Positions 47,365 through 56,461 of a stretch of DNA of 64,000 nucleotides are shown piece by piece. This DNA comes from Silvanigrella paludirubra. Its GTDB lineage: Bacteria > Bdellovibrionota_B > Oligoflexia > Silvanigrellales > Silvanigrellaceae. The notes below the pieces were generated by a model. The model was not told the DNA's origin. It searched no databases and saw only the letters and a list, made by a program, of their open reading frames with translations. The position numbers and the translations under genes are program-made. The stretch's first letter is position 1. Every line of letters begins with the position of its first letter. Where the stretch lies: the NCBI RefSeq assembly GCF_009208775.1, contig NZ_WFLM01000002.1, positions 124,001 through 188,000 on the forward strand, given 5' to 3'.

Positions 47365-49122
47365 TTATTTTAAAATCTTTTTTTTTTCTGAATTAAATTC
47401 AATCAAAGACGGTTCATAGAAATCAGGTGTGTTAAAACCTGCTAAATCTAAAATTGTAGAAGCAATATTAGCAAGACCTGCATTCGGCATATCTGTTTTT
47501 AAAGAAACATTTTTTTCTAAAATTTCAGTATTATAAATTACACAAGGTACGGGCGCTAAAGTATGGCTTGTTTTTAGCTTAGGTTTTCCATTATCATCAA
47601 ATATAACTTTTTTTGTTTTTTTATCTAACTCATACATTTCATCTGCGTTTCCGTGATCTGCAACTACAATTAAAATAGTATTTGTTTCTTTAGCTGCTTT
47701 CATAATACGGCCTAATGCTAAATCAACAGCGGCAACAGAAAGAACGGCAGCTGCAAAATCTCCAGAATGGCCCACCATATCTCCATTTGCAAAATTTATA
47801 CGACCAATTTCAAAAGAATTATCATACATATTTTTAATTGTAATATCTGCAATTTCTGCTGATTTCATCCATGGACGTTCTTGAAAAGGGATAAGATCAG
47901 AAGGAATTTCAATATAATTTTCTAATTCAGCATTAAATTTTCCACTTCTATTTCCATTCCAAAAGTAAGTAACATGTCCGAATTTTTGTGTTTCACTGCA
48001 AGCAAATTGTTTTACAGATGCATTACACAATAATTCAGTAAGTGTTCTATCTATTGCAGGTGGAGTTACTAAAAATAATTCGGGTAATTTTAGATCTCCA
48101 TCATATTGCATCATGCCTGCATAATAAATTTTAGGAAATCGCTTGCGAGGAAATGATTTAAAGTTTTGCTCTGTTAATGCTCTTGAAATTTCAATCGCTC
48201 TATCCCCTCTAAAGTTAAAAAAGATAAAACTATCGTTTTCTTCAACTGTACCTAGGGGTTTACCTTGATCGATTATAACAAATGGTGGTAAATCTTGATC
48301 ATAATAGTTTTTTTCTTGGCGTAAAGTTTCAACAGCATTTAATAAGGAAGAAAATCCACGTCCTTCACCAAGTATATGAGCTTGATATCCTCTTTCAACA
48401 ATACTCCAATCACTTTCATACCTATCCATGGTAACAAAAGTTCTTCCACCACCGGAAGCTACTTTACAATCGAAATGATTAGAATTTATTTCTTTTAAAA
48501 AAGAATCTAATTTTAAAATATATTCCGTTGCCGTTAATGGGCCAACATCTCTTCCATCAAGAAGAACATGTAAACGAACTTTTTGAACACCTTCACTCTT
48601 TGCGCCTTTAATTAATGCAAATAAATGATCAATATGACTATGGACATTTCCATCAGATAGTAAACCACATAAATGAAGTGTATTTTTTTTGTTTTTTAGT
48701 TCTTCTCTTCCAACAACTTGTTTCCAAGCAATACCTTCAAAAATTTTACCAGAATGAATAGCAGAATTCACAAGTTTTGCTCCCTGCGCAAAAACTCTTC
48801 CTGCCCCCAAAGCATTATGACCCACTTCACTGTTGCCCATGTCGTCATCGCTTGGTAAACCTACAGCTGTCCCATGAGCTTTTAATGTTCGAAATAAAGA
48901 ACTTGAAATCAAGGTGTCTAAATTTGGAGTATAAGCTGCGTTTACAGCATTACCTGTAATAAAAGCCTCAGAAGGTAAAAGTCCTTTTTGGTTTTTGAGC
49001 TCAGATGTAATATTGGCATTTGGGTTGGTGTATCCAACTCCATCCATTACGATTGTAAGTATTTTTTTATTGCCAGAGAGAGGCGAAATTCGGTTTAATT
49101 GAAACGATTTTAATTGAGTCAT
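47365..49122 (-). CDS. gpmI: 2,3-bisphosphoglycerate-independent phosphoglycerate mutase
   Basis: A 585-residue Mn-dependent enzyme interconverting 3- and 2-phosphoglycerate. Motifs: V-M-D-G-V-G near the start, M-G-N-S-E-V-G-H (catalytic Ser), D-G-R-D-V, R-G-D-R-A and V-A-D-H-G-N-A-D-E-M. The protein is longer than the usual ~510 because of insertions, including a charged loop after A-D-E-M-Y. TGGAGC precedes the ATG. It begins a four-gene minus-strand run. Confidence 0.95.
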   Translation of the reverse strand: MTQLKSFQLNRISPLSGNKKILTIVMDGVGYTNPNANITSELKNQKGLLPSEAFITGNAVNAAYTPNLDTLISSSLFRTLKAHGTAVGLPSDDDMGNSEVGHNALGAGRVFAQGAKLVNSAIHSGKIFEGIAWKQVVGREELKNKKNTLHLCGLLSDGNVHSHIDHLFALIKGAKSEGVQKVRLHVLLDGRDVGPLTATEYILKLDSFLKEINSNHFDCKVASGGGRTFVTMDRYESDWSIVERGYQAHILGEGRGFSSLLNAVETLRQEKNYYDQDLPPFVIIDQGKPLGTVEENDSFIFFNFRGDRAIEISRALTEQNFKSFPRKRFPKIYYAGMMQYDGDLKLPELFLVTPPAIDRTLTELLCNASVKQFACSETQKFGHVTYFWNGNRSGKFNAELENYIEIPSDLIPFQERPWMKSAEIADITIKNMYDNSFEIGRINFANGDMVGHSGDFAAAVLSVAAVDLALGRIMKAAKETNTILIVVADHGNADEMYELDKKTKKVIFDDNGKPKLKTSHTLAPVPCVIYNTEILEKNVSLKTDMPNAGLANIASTILDLAGFNTPDFYEPSLIEFNSEKKKILK

Positions 49123-49145
49123 TGTCTTTTTTGCTCCAAAGTTTA

Positions 49146-49171
49146 GCTTCGATTCTATCTATTTTCGAAGC
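49146..49171 (-). repeat. small hairpin in the gpmI leader
   Basis: GCTTCGA (49146-49152) and TCGAAGC (49165-49171), 12-nt loop, 24 nt upstream of the gpmI start and in the 112-bp divergent region shared with dsbD. A role is not evident. Confidence 0.3.
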
Positions 49172-49234
49172 GCTTATTTAATTTACTCATGCATTGGCAG
49201 TTGGTCAATTTAAGAAAGGGTTTAGAGGTAAAAA

Positions 49235-51178
49235 GTGATTTCAAAGCTAAATCAAGTTATAAAATTTTTAATCTTAGGATTATTCGTAATTCTTTCGCCT
49301 AATTTCCTAAGAGCAAATGAAATATTTGTTGCACCTGAATCTCAATTTGTAGATTCTGCAAATATAAAAGTCCAAGAAGTTGTTCAATTTAAAATTTTAA
49401 AAATTGAAAAAGAGAAAGATCTTTATAAAGCAAAAATTGAGCTTAAGACAAAAAATGATTTTAAAATATATGAAGACAAATTAAAATTTAATTTACATCC
49501 TCAAAATAATCTTCCCCATCTTTTAAAATATACATCTTTAAAACCGCCAGAGTCTTATTTTGATCCATTTTACAAAAAAGAAAAAAAAATATTTAAAAAC
49601 TTATCCGTATTTTATATTGAAAGTAAATCTCCTTTTCAATCAAACGATAAGCTTGAAATTGATATTCAATCCTGTTCAAATGCAGTCTGTTTAGTTCCTG
49701 CAAAACTTGCTGTTTATATGATAGAAGGCAATTTATCCGATTTAAATAATACAAATACATTCTCAAATAAAATTAATAACCAAACCACAAATTTATCCAA
49801 TCAAATTAACACTATTAAAGAACCAGTTGTAAAAAAAACAGAAATTGATACTTCCGAAAAAATTACCTTATTAAATGATAATATTGCTTTTCAAATTCAA
49901 GAAGCTTTAAAAAAAGGAAGTTGGATATTATTTCCAGCTCTTTTTCTAGCAGGCTTGCTTATGAATTTAACACCATGTGTATATCCAATGATCCCTATTA
50001 CTTTAAATGTAATGTCGCAATTTGGACAAAGTAACTCCAGGAAACAAAAAATAAAATCGTTACCTTTTATTTATGTAGGAGGGATGATTATAACATACTC
50101 TCTGCTTGGTGTTTTTGCTGGTATGACAGGAAATATATTTGGTGCACAGCTAGCGAATCCTATTTTTAATTGGATAATTGCTATTGTTATGTTCTTACTA
50201 GGTCTATCTATGTTAGGTGTTTTTAATTTTACGGCAGTTCAAACTTTTGCGAATAAAATTCCTCTTGCACAAAATTATCCTAGAACGGCAGTGGTAACAA
50301 TGGGCGCTGTCTCTGGTTTAATTTCCGCCCCATGTACAGGTCCCGTCCTAAGCACCATTTTGTTATTAATTGCCCAAAATAAAAATCCTGTATCAGGATT
50401 TACCTATATGTTATTTTTCGCTTTAGGCTTTGGACTTCCCTATGTAGCATTAGGTTTTTTTGGTCAACGTTTAAGTAGAATGCCCAAATTTCCACGCCTT
50501 GTTAATTTTATTAAAATATTTTTTGCATCTCTCATGTTTGCTCTTGCTTTATATTATGCTCGAGGTACTTTTCAAAAAATTCCTTTAATCCAAGATATTT
50601 TTAGTAAACCCCAACTTTTATCGATTGCAATACTCTTGTTACTTTCAATAACTTTTATTGCTCTTTCTACAAAAAAAGATATTTTAGGTAAGATTTCAAA
50701 GGTAGGCATGACATTAACATGCTGTGTTTTAGCTTTATGGCTTACCCTATTTACTTCAAATAGTTTTTTTCATCCTAAAAATATTTCACATGCGCAAAAT
50801 GTAAATCCAAATGGAATTAAATGGGAAACAAACTTTGATGATGCCGTTGTATTATCTAAACAATCAGGTAAGCCTATTTTAGTAGATATCTGGGCAGAGT
50901 GGTGCACGGCTTGCCTTGAAATGGAAGAAACAACCTGGAAAGACAAAAAATTGATCGAATATATCAATACGAATTTTATCCCTGTTAAGTTAGATTATAC
51001 TGAATTAGCTGATAGTATTCAAAATTTAGTTAATAGATGGGAAGTTAACGGACTTCCCGCTACAAGTTTTTTTAAAGCAAATTCAAATTTTAATGAAAAA
51101 CCAGATATTTTATATCAGGGTTATGCATCAGGAAATAAAATATTAAGCGCTGCATTAAATATAAATAATAAAAATTAA
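49235..51178 (+). CDS. dsbD: thiol:disulfide interchange protein DsbD
   Basis: It carries reducing equivalents across the inner membrane to periplasmic thiols, including those needed for cytochrome c maturation. Start is GTG with AGAGG upstream. Order: signal peptide (1-27), N-terminal DsbD-alpha domain with the cysteine pair in S-C-S-N-A-V-C (~150-156), eight-helix core with conserved L-T-P-C-V-Y-P and S-A-P-C-T-G-P cysteines (~225-510), and a C-terminal thioredoxin domain with W-C-T-A-C. All six redox cysteines are present. It starts a plus-strand run with sohB and nagB-II. Confidence 0.95.
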   Translation: MISKLNQVIKFLILGLFVILSPNFLRANEIFVAPESQFVDSANIKVQEVVQFKILKIEKEKDLYKAKIELKTKNDFKIYEDKLKFNLHPQNNLPHLLKYTSLKPPESYFDPFYKKEKKIFKNLSVFYIESKSPFQSNDKLEIDIQSCSNAVCLVPAKLAVYMIEGNLSDLNNTNTFSNKINNQTTNLSNQINTIKEPVVKKTEIDTSEKITLLNDNIAFQIQEALKKGSWILFPALFLAGLLMNLTPCVYPMIPITLNVMSQFGQSNSRKQKIKSLPFIYVGGMIITYSLLGVFAGMTGNIFGAQLANPIFNWIIAIVMFLLGLSMLGVFNFTAVQTFANKIPLAQNYPRTAVVTMGAVSGLISAPCTGPVLSTILLLIAQNKNPVSGFTYMLFFALGFGLPYVALGFFGQRLSRMPKFPRLVNFIKIFFASLMFALALYYARGTFQKIPLIQDIFSKPQLLSIAILLLLSITFIALSTKKDILGKISKVGMTLTCCVLALWLTLFTSNSFFHPKNISHAQNVNPNGIKWETNFDDAVVLSKQSGKPILVDIWAEWCTACLEMEETTWKDKKLIEYINTNFIPVKLDYTELADSIQNLVNRWEVNGLPATSFFKANSNFNEKPDILYQGYASGNKILSAALNINNKN

Positions 51179-51196
51179 TTAGTGGGAGTTAACATT

Positions 51197-52261
51197 ATGT
51201 CTAGTTCGTTATTTTCTTGGTTTCAACTTTCTCTCGGATTTTTAGGAGTGATCGGACTTTTTTTATTGTTTATTGGAATTGTTGCCTTAATTGCCATTAA
51301 AAAGAAAAAACAATCTCAAGAAATAAAAATTAATATTAAAAATTTAAATGAAATTTATAAAGAAAATAAAGATAAAATATTAAAAGAAATTTTATCAGAG
51401 AGCGAATTAAAAGAAATTGTAAAACAAGAAAAATTGGATGAAAAAGAAAAAAAGAAACTTGAAAAAACGGAAGCCAAGTCCGATGTAAAAACTGAAAAAC
51501 CAAAACGTATTTTTGTTTTAGATTTCAATGGTGATGTTGCTGCATCTGCTGTTACCGTATTCAGAGAACAAGTTACAGCACTTTTACAAACAGCAAGAAC
51601 ATGTGATGAAGTTGTTGTTCGCTTAGAAAGTCCTGGCGGGATGGTTCATGCATATGGTCTAGCTTCATCACAGTTAGCACGCATAAAAGATCAAAAAATA
51701 CCTTTAACCATTTGCGTTGATAAAGTTGCAGCAAGCGGTGGTTATATGATGGCTTGCCTTGCCGATAAAATTATTGCCGCACCTTTTGCTATTTTAGGAT
51801 CAATTGGTGTTATAGCAAGTTTACCTAATTTAAATAAATTTCTTCATAAAAATGATATTGATTATTTAGAGATTACAGCTGGAGAATACAAAAGAACTCT
51901 TACCCCATTAGGTGAAATTACAGAAAAGAAAAAAGCTAAATTCCAAGAACAAATTGATGACGTTCATGAACTTTTCAAAAGTCATGTTCAAAAATATAGA
52001 AATATTGTTGATATTCAAGTTGTTGCTACTGGTGAATATTGGTATGGAATTAAGGCTCTTGAAATTAAATTAGTAGATGAGTTAAAAACAAGTGATGACT
52101 ATTTATTAGAAGCTAGTAAACAGTTTGAAGTGTATCAAATTTATACTCCTAAAAAAGAGTCTTTACGTGAAAAACTTTCTGGTTCTGTAAATTCAATTAT
52201 TTCCTCTGCTATTGAAAAAAATTTAACAAAGACTGAAAATAAATATCCTCTTTTTATGTAA
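51197..52261 (+). CDS. sohB: inner-membrane serine protease SohB (S49 family)
   Basis: ATG 51197 is chosen because GGGAG lies 8 nt upstream (an in-frame GTG lies at 51182). The 354-residue protein has one N-terminal transmembrane helix, a Lys/Glu-rich linker (~45-100), and the S49 core with the nucleophile in V-A-A-S-G-G-Y-M-M-A-C and the general-base Lys in A-G-E-Y-K-R-T-L-T-P-L-G-E. It resembles SohB/signal peptide peptidase. It lies 18 nt after dsbD. Confidence 0.92.
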   Translation: MSSSLFSWFQLSLGFLGVIGLFLLFIGIVALIAIKKKKQSQEIKINIKNLNEIYKENKDKILKEILSESELKEIVKQEKLDEKEKKKLEKTEAKSDVKTEKPKRIFVLDFNGDVAASAVTVFREQVTALLQTARTCDEVVVRLESPGGMVHAYGLASSQLARIKDQKIPLTICVDKVAASGGYMMACLADKIIAAPFAILGSIGVIASLPNLNKFLHKNDIDYLEITAGEYKRTLTPLGEITEKKKAKFQEQIDDVHELFKSHVQKYRNIVDIQVVATGEYWYGIKALEIKLVDELKTSDDYLLEASKQFEVYQIYTPKKESLREKLSGSVNSIISSAIEKNLTKTENKYPLFM

Positions 52262-52277
52262 ATTTAAGGATTTCTAA

Positions 52278-53333
52278 ATGAGCTTAAAATTTTGGATGCA
52301 GAAAGAAACTGAAGAATCTGCAAGTATTATTAAAAATCAACAAATTGACAGTGTAGAAATATTAAATGAAGTAACAAACAGACTTCAAAAAGTACCACCA
52401 AATTTTGTTGCTACTTTAGCCAGAGGAAGCTCCGATCACGCTGCTTCTTTTTCAAAATATGCAATTGAAACCCATTTAGGAATAATGACTGCCTCTATAG
52501 CGCCTTCAGTCCATACAATTTATAAATCAAATATAAATTATAAAAATAGTTTTGTTATTGGCATTTCTCAATCTGGTAAAAGCAGCGACCTAGTTGAAAG
52601 CATGGCATTTGCCAGGAAAAAGGGAGCCATTACCTTAGCATTTGTGAACGAAAAAAATTCACCGCTAGAACATGAAAGTGAATATTGTATTCCTCTTTTA
52701 GCTAACAAAGAACAATCTGTAGCGGCAACAAAAAGTTTTATTGCATCGCTTTCAAGAATAATACAGCTTATTTCCTATTGGAAAAAAGATTCCAATTTAA
52801 ATAAACAGCTTTTAAATACTTCAGATCAATTATTAAATTTCAATGAGAATGAAATGAATCTCTTTGTTGAAAATTTATTAAATGAAAAAAGTATATTAGT
52901 TATTGGCAGAGGTCATTCCTTCCCCATTGCACTTGAGTCTGCTTTAAAATTAAAAGAAACCTGTGGGCTCCATGCTGAAGCCTTTAGTGGTGCTGAAATT
53001 TTACACGGGCCTTTTGAATTAATCCAAAAAAACTATCCTATTTTACTATATTTATCGAATGATGAAACTTTAGATAGCATGCTCAAATTAATTGAAACTT
53101 TACAGAATAAAAATGCAAAAATTTTTATTATTACAACAAATGAAATTGCTCTTAAATATGAAAAAAACCTTTCAAATACTTACATATTTAAAACAGCAAA
53201 TTCCATAAATTCATTATGTGATAATATTTTAAGTATTTATCATTTTTATAAATTAGCTGCTTTTTTGTCGCAAAAATTAGGCCGAAATCCAGACCTTCCT
53301 AAAAACTTAAATAAAGTAACAGATACTATATAA
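52278..53333 (+). CDS. nagB-II: glucosamine-6-phosphate deaminase, SIS-type (NagB-II)
   Basis: Two SIS domains in 351 residues: L-A-R-G-S-S-D-H-A-A and I-S-Q-S-G-K-S-S-D-L-V-E in the first, V-I-G-R-G-H and G-A-E-I-L-H-G-P in the second. This is the arrangement of the GlmS-isomerase-like deaminases that replace NagB in proteobacteria such as Shewanella. It would convert GlcN-6-P from NagA to fructose-6-P and ammonia. A tagatose-type AgaS role is the alternative. AAGGA precedes the ATG; it is last of the dsbD-sohB-nagB-II run. Confidence 0.85.
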   Translation: MSLKFWMQKETEESASIIKNQQIDSVEILNEVTNRLQKVPPNFVATLARGSSDHAASFSKYAIETHLGIMTASIAPSVHTIYKSNINYKNSFVIGISQSGKSSDLVESMAFARKKGAITLAFVNEKNSPLEHESEYCIPLLANKEQSVAATKSFIASLSRIIQLISYWKKDSNLNKQLLNTSDQLLNFNENEMNLFVENLLNEKSILVIGRGHSFPIALESALKLKETCGLHAEAFSGAEILHGPFELIQKNYPILLYLSNDETLDSMLKLIETLQNKNAKIFIITTNEIALKYEKNLSNTYIFKTANSINSLCDNILSIYHFYKLAAFLSQKLGRNPDLPKNLNKVTDTI

Positions 53334-53365
53334 AAAAAGAAAGGTGTTTAAACCTTTCTTTTTTT
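53332..53365. terminator. bidirectional rho-independent terminator
   Basis: Perfect 14-bp stem AAAAAAAGAAAGGT (53332-53345) / ACCTTTCTTTTTTT (53352-53365), 6-nt loop and T-tracts on both sides. It serves nagB-II on the plus strand and probably the converging porin gene. Confidence 0.9.
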
Positions 53366-53394
53366 ATAACAAAGAAACAAATTATGTTTCAAAA

Positions 53395-54723
53395 TTATAA
53401 TGATAAAGTACCAACTAAGTAAAAGAGGTTAGCAGATGTTTGATTCTGTTTACCATCATTATTAGTATATATTTCTTTGCTTGCATTGATCATAGCATAG
53501 TTAAATTCTAGAGAGAATTTTTCTTGCATATAACCCAGGCCTACATTGTAAAGATCTGTTGTTAAAGTGGAGTTTGTAAATTTAGTTACACCAGTTGTCC
53601 CGCCTCCTCCAGAAACTAAAAGACCAGTAGAGTTTTGATATCCAAGTGCATAAGTAAGAGCATCACCAGAGCCCAATAAATCACTCATTCCCCAAAGTTT
53701 TGAATTACCAGTTACACCAACTCCGACCGTGTTGATTGTTTGAGAATCATCAGTCGTACTTGCTGTGTAATTATCAATGTTATTTGAAGCACCAAGTACG
53801 CCTGTTTGGCTCTTGCTAGTTGTAACAGATTGATACCAAACACCACCTTTAAGAGCAGCATTCATATAGTTATAGCCTAAAGAAACTTCGGTGTTTGTAA
53901 CATCAAATACTTTATATGTATTTGTATAAGTTGTTACCAAAGTCGTCGCATCAGTAGTTGAAGTTGCTGTTATTTTATTTACAGCATTTGATTGAGAACC
54001 ATAGCCTACTCTTGCTTCTACAATGCCATCACCAGCGTTAATATCTGCACCTAAATTTGCTTGGATAGCGCGAGATTGCGTTTTAGGAGAGGAGTTAAAG
54101 GAATTGTCGCCTTGAACTAGTGATGTATTGCCAAACCATCCTGATCCAGTGGATTGAGTAGCAACTGCAATATTATTATATGCACCAATGCCAAAGTTGA
54201 TCATACCAAAATCAAATTTGCCTGCATATTTTAACCCTAGACCATCGGAGCTTGTTAAGCTTGATACGTTATCTAAGTTTGTTGCTAAAATTTGCGTTAA
54301 TGCATCTGGAGCATAAACTAATGAAGCAACAATTCGATCTCTACCAATTACAAAAGAAACAGTAGCAGGATCGGACTTATAAAGATCTAATCCAATATTT
54401 GCCCTGCGAACATCAAATACACTTTCTCTACCATTCGTTGTTGGGACGGATTCAGAAGAAGTATTTGTAAACCCTTCAGTAGGACTTCCTGCTTGTACTT
54501 CTAAAGTACCAAATACATTTTTGTAACGATAATTTAAACCAAAACGTGCCGTAGCTGTAATCAAGTCCAATTCATTTTTACGATAGCTATCAGTAAATGA
54601 ATAACGGCTTTGTAACTTAAGGCGAGGTGAAAAATTAGCAGCATCTGTTGCTGACTCAGCAAATGCACTACCAGAAATAGCAATCAAAGAAAAAAGTGAC
54701 GTGGTCTTTAGCAGACGTTTCAT
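53395..54723 (-). CDS. outer-membrane beta-barrel porin-like protein
   Basis: ATG 54723 has GGAGG 5 nt upstream. The 442-residue product has a signal peptide ending G-S-A-F-A-E and then alternating polar/hydrophobic strands with aromatic girdle residues (L-K-L-Q-S-R-Y-S-F, F-G-L-N-Y-R-Y-K-N). The Ser/Thr/Asn/Gly-rich loops and the lack of cysteines fit a general or substrate-specific porin. The last residue is Leu rather than Phe. The exact substrate is unknown. It lies alone on the minus strand. Confidence 0.8.
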   Translation of the reverse strand: MKRLLKTTSLFSLIAISGSAFAESATDAANFSPRLKLQSRYSFTDSYRKNELDLITATARFGLNYRYKNVFGTLEVQAGSPTEGFTNTSSESVPTTNGRESVFDVRRANIGLDLYKSDPATVSFVIGRDRIVASLVYAPDALTQILATNLDNVSSLTSSDGLGLKYAGKFDFGMINFGIGAYNNIAVATQSTGSGWFGNTSLVQGDNSFNSSPKTQSRAIQANLGADINAGDGIVEARVGYGSQSNAVNKITATSTTDATTLVTTYTNTYKVFDVTNTEVSLGYNYMNAALKGGVWYQSVTTSKSQTGVLGASNNIDNYTASTTDDSQTINTVGVGVTGNSKLWGMSDLLGSGDALTYALGYQNSTGLLVSGGGGTTGVTKFTNSTLTTDLYNVGLGYMQEKFSLEFNYAMINASKEIYTNNDGKQNQTSANLFYLVGTLSL

Positions 54724-54854
54724 GTAGGTCCTCCAATAAAGTAACAATAAAGAAACTGTTGACAATATTAACTAACGAAACAGACTTTAAACTTGAGATA
54801 CAATCACATCATATTTGAGGAAAAAGAATAGTGCAAGAGAGAGAAAGGAATAAA

Positions 54855-55187
54855 TTAAAGATTTGTGGTACTTGCTCCAAAATCACGACCAGCTTGTTGT
54901 GAAAAACCAGACTCTCTTGCTAAATTAATTTGACGGTTCACAACGTTTAATGTGTACACAAGTAAAATTGCTTTAAAACTTTGCCATGATTGAACATCAA
55001 GCTGAATAAGCAAATCATCATCAAAATACATTTCTGTATTTGTAAGTATTGTTTCTATAGCAGAAAATACTTGTTCAAAAGAACTTGCGGTAGCAAGATC
55101 AACTAAATCATCTTTACTACGAATTGAAGTTGCTAAACGAATTGCATTTAATCTAATTAATTCTACTGACTCACTATTTAATATCAT
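54855..55187 (-). CDS. 110-residue cytosolic protein, unknown function
   Basis: ATG 55187 has GGAGG 9 nt upstream, so the longer frame from 55214 is not used. The protein has no signal peptide or membrane span, is predicted mostly helical and has moderate charge. It contains an S-V-E-L-I-R-L-N-A-I-R-L start, a D-D-D-L-L-I-Q-L-D-V-Q-S-W segment in the middle and V-V-N-R-Q-I-N-L-A-R-E near the C-terminus. I do not recognise a family. It lies between the porin and the cytochrome c maturation operon, each gap ~100-130 nt. Confidence 0.5.
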   Translation of the reverse strand: MILNSESVELIRLNAIRLATSIRSKDDLVDLATASSFEQVFSAIETILTNTEMYFDDDLLIQLDVQSWQSFKAILLVYTLNVVNRQINLARESGFSQQAGRDFGASTTNL

Positions 55188-55291
55188 AAAAAGAAACCTC
55201 CATATCAGACACATTCTATCTTATCCATGAGATTTCATGTGAGCAAGAAGGGTTTCCATTTTTTTTTATTATGAATACTTAAACACACAAA

Positions 55292-56461
55292 TTATTTTGA
55301 CGTTTTAAAAATACAAAAAGCTGTAACTCCAAAAAGAAAAAAAGCAAAAAATACAGACAGGACATAAATAGGTGTGCGTGAAGGTAAAATTCCATTTATA
55401 TCAAAGGTCGGAAATTCTGATGATTGATTTCCTACCCGCACAAGTTGTCTCGATAAATGATTTGGATCCTTTTGTGATGCCGCATTGTTGTCTAAAGGAT
55501 CGGGACCAACAAATGATCGAAAACTATTTGGAATATTTGTAATACGAGGAGGCCAAATATTTGCTGTATCACTAAAATTTGAAAATAAATTTCTTAATCC
55601 ACTGCTATATTCAGGCATCATAAAAATTGTGACTCCTGGTAAAATAATTAAATCTGAAGGTCGCCAAATTGTATTACCAGATAAAGCAGGTAATGAAAAT
55701 TCAACACTAATTTGATTCACTCCACTAGATAAAGGAGTATTAATTACAGGAGAGCCACCTTCCTGATTTTTTTCCATAATTAAATTTGGATTTCCATAAA
55801 TTTGAAGATTATAAAAATCTTTAGGCAAAGGAATTTGAACAATAGCACCTTTGGCATTAAAAGTATTATTAAACATTCCTACATAATATACATTTAGTTT
55901 TCCTTGCGCAGGAATTAAAATAAATTGATTTACCGAAGGAAGCCAATATCCTTTTCCAGGTAATATGGTTGGAGGAGGAATTGTAACATCTGAGGGTGTT
56001 GCCACTTTTTCAGAAGCCGTTCTAACAGTTTGACTTTCCAAAGAAAAAGAAGAATTAGTCGCTAATATTCCTAATGAAAAAAGAAAAGAAATTAAAATAA
56101 AAAATAAACAATCTAATAATGAAGAACCTTTTTCAAATATCCTATCTGAATTGGGTTTCTGAATTTGACTTGGAAGCCAGCTTAATTCAGCTTGTTGTAG
56201 TCGCTCACATAAAGTAACAAGTAGTGCTAAGGATTCATTCTCAGTTAGTTTATCTATATCTTCATGCTCTGATCTACCGTATATCAACTTTTGAAATAAG
56301 AAATCTCTTAAAAAAGTAACATTACGCAATTCTTTTTCGCTTGAAAAATCGTCAAAAATTTGAGTAAGAGGTTTTTTAAAATTATTGGACAATAACGGAG
56401 ATAATACAAAAAAAACAATGGGTGTTGCAGTAAGTAAACATAAGAATAAAACGATAATCAT
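55292..56461 (-). CDS. membrane protein in the CcmI position of the cytochrome c maturation operon
   Basis: The 389-residue protein has three hydrophobic segments: an N-terminal helix (V-L-F-L-C-L-L-T-A-T-P-I), a central one near residue 125, and a C-terminal anchor (I-Y-V-L-S-V-F-F-A-F-F-L-F-G). The mid part between the second and third, ~250 residues with many Pro/Asn/Gly, should be periplasmic and looks beta-rich. Its ATG overlaps the ccmF-ccmH stop (ATGA), so it is co-translated. CcmI would occupy this place in other operons, but I see no TPR repeats, so that identity is unproven. Confidence 0.55.
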   Translation of the reverse strand: MIIVLFLCLLTATPIVFFVLSPLLSNNFKKPLTQIFDDFSSEKELRNVTFLRDFLFQKLIYGRSEHEDIDKLTENESLALLVTLCERLQQAELSWLPSQIQKPNSDRIFEKGSSLLDCLFFILISFLFSLGILATNSSFSLESQTVRTASEKVATPSDVTIPPPTILPGKGYWLPSVNQFILIPAQGKLNVYYVGMFNNTFNAKGAIVQIPLPKDFYNLQIYGNPNLIMEKNQEGGSPVINTPLSSGVNQISVEFSLPALSGNTIWRPSDLIILPGVTIFMMPEYSSGLRNLFSNFSDTANIWPPRITNIPNSFRSFVGPDPLDNNAASQKDPNHLSRQLVRVGNQSSEFPTFDINGILPSRTPIYVLSVFFAFFLFGVTAFCIFKTSK

